A DNA stretch of 6,079 nucleotides. Origin: Acidobacteriaceae bacterium. GTDB lineage: Bacteria > Acidobacteriota > Terriglobia > Terriglobales > Acidobacteriaceae. This document shows positions 5,725 through 6,079 of the stretch, one piece after another (the stretch's first letter is position 1; each line of letters starts with the position of its first letter). The translations under genes and the position numbers were made by a program. Below the pieces are notes generated by a model. It made no database searches. It saw only the letters and a list, made by a program, of their open reading frames with translations, and was not told the origin of the DNA. The stretch covers positions 23,855 through 29,933 of the forward strand of contig PLKU01000173.1 in the NCBI GenBank assembly GCA_003140705.1, given 5' to 3'.

Positions 5725-6079
5725 TTAGAAGTTCACTTTGAGCGAGAATTCAACTTCTCGACCAGGATTCGACCCGTCCAACAGACCGAAGGCACCTACG
5801 TTCCCGCTGCCCACATTCACTCCGGGGCCTGTTGCGCGAACACCGTTGCAAGAGTTGCAAGAGCTGTACTGGCCCCACCAGCTTGCAGGGACGCTGAAGA
5901 TTGGTGTGTTGGTCAGGTTCATGAATTGTGCCGTCAACGCAACGTCTATACCTTCCGTGACCTGGAACCTCTTAGTCAGATCAAGATCCGCGGTCTTGAG
6001 GCTGGGACCTCGCAACGCGCCAGTCTGGCAGTTTCCATAAGTTCCACCGCTAGCCACGCTTGTAACCTCACTGACTGCA
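5725..6079 (-). CDS. TonB-dependent receptor (Oar-like), C-terminal 117 residues only, 5' end beyond right edge
   Basis: The frame is open from the right edge to TAA at 5725-5727. It continues upstream past the GTG at 6057, so that codon is not the start. What is visible is the last part of an outer-membrane beta-barrel: LRGPSLKTADLDLTKRF, then FMNLTNTPIFSVP, then a Gly-rich loop and NPGREVEFSLKVNF, ending in the terminal Phe used in outer-membrane protein assembly. This pattern (RGP, DL-L-K-F, F-N-L-N-P-F, NPRE-QF-LKL-F) is common in large acidobacterial receptors that carry an N-terminal carboxypeptidase-regulatory-like domain and plug, which would lie outside the window. Such proteins take up oligosaccharides or other large nutrients. 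The nearby GH18 and GH20 genes suggest amino-sugar oligomers, but this is inference. The gene is convergent with GH18 and not in its operon. Confidence 0.8.
   Translation of the reverse strand, partial: AVSEVTSVASGGTYGNCQTGALRGPSLKTADLDLTKRFQVTEGIDVALTAQFMNLTNTPIFSVPASWWGQYSSCNSCNGVRATGPGVNVGSGNVGAFGLLDGSNPGREVEFSLKVNF

Noticed and set aside
5725..6057. A small 110-residue protein starting at GTG 6057
   Set aside because: The frame stays open to the right edge and the sequence is the typical C-terminus of a TonB-dependent receptor, so this is a fragment of a longer gene.
1..6079. tRNA, rRNA, CRISPR array or insertion sequence
   Set aside because: No regular repeat-spacer series, no tRNA-like cloverleaf or conserved rRNA segment, and no transposase-like protein were seen on either strand.

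Overview
The window looks like a piece of an Acidobacteriota chromosome (probably Terriglobia). The evidence is moderately GC-rich DNA, secreted glycoside hydrolases, and a large TonB-dependent receptor whose last residues follow the pattern common in Oar-like acidobacterial receptors (NP-G-REVEF-LK-x-F at the extreme C-terminus). This assignment rests on protein style alone; there is no rRNA or other marker here.

Layout. Positions 1-2022 (minus strand) hold a secreted family 20 glycoside hydrolase (beta-N-acetylhexosaminidase type), complete at its N-terminus and cut by the left edge. Just upstream of it on the same strand, after 61 bases, lies 2084-3979: one open frame joining a complete CutC-family TIM barrel to a complete GlmS-type double SIS (isomerase) module without the GlmS glutaminase domain, so most like the NagB-II glucosamine-6-phosphate deaminases. 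The two genes are probably co-transcribed leftward. A 553-base divergent region (3980-4532) follows. It holds a good candidate leftward promoter exactly overlapped by an 8-9-8 dyad, and further small palindromes. On the plus strand 4533-5594 encodes a secreted single-domain GH18 protein (chitinase or endo-beta-N-acetylglucosaminidase type). A convergent gap (5595-5724) with a strong hairpin separates it from the C-terminal 117 residues of a TonB-dependent receptor (5725-6079, minus strand, cut by the right edge).

How the genes may work together. The content fits scavenging of N-acetylglucosamine glycans (chitin, peptidoglycan or N-glycan fragments). GH18 would cut chains, GH20 would remove terminal GlcNAc, the receptor may import oligosaccharides, and after phosphorylation and deacetylation (genes not in this window) the SIS module would convert glucosamine-6-phosphate to fructose-6-phosphate and ammonia. 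The most interesting object is the CutC-SIS fusion. It ties CutC, a family named for copper homeostasis but with an enzyme-like fold and no settled chemistry, physically to amino-sugar catabolism. The first gene and the fusion also share a split sequence motif in their upstream regions, possibly a common regulator site.
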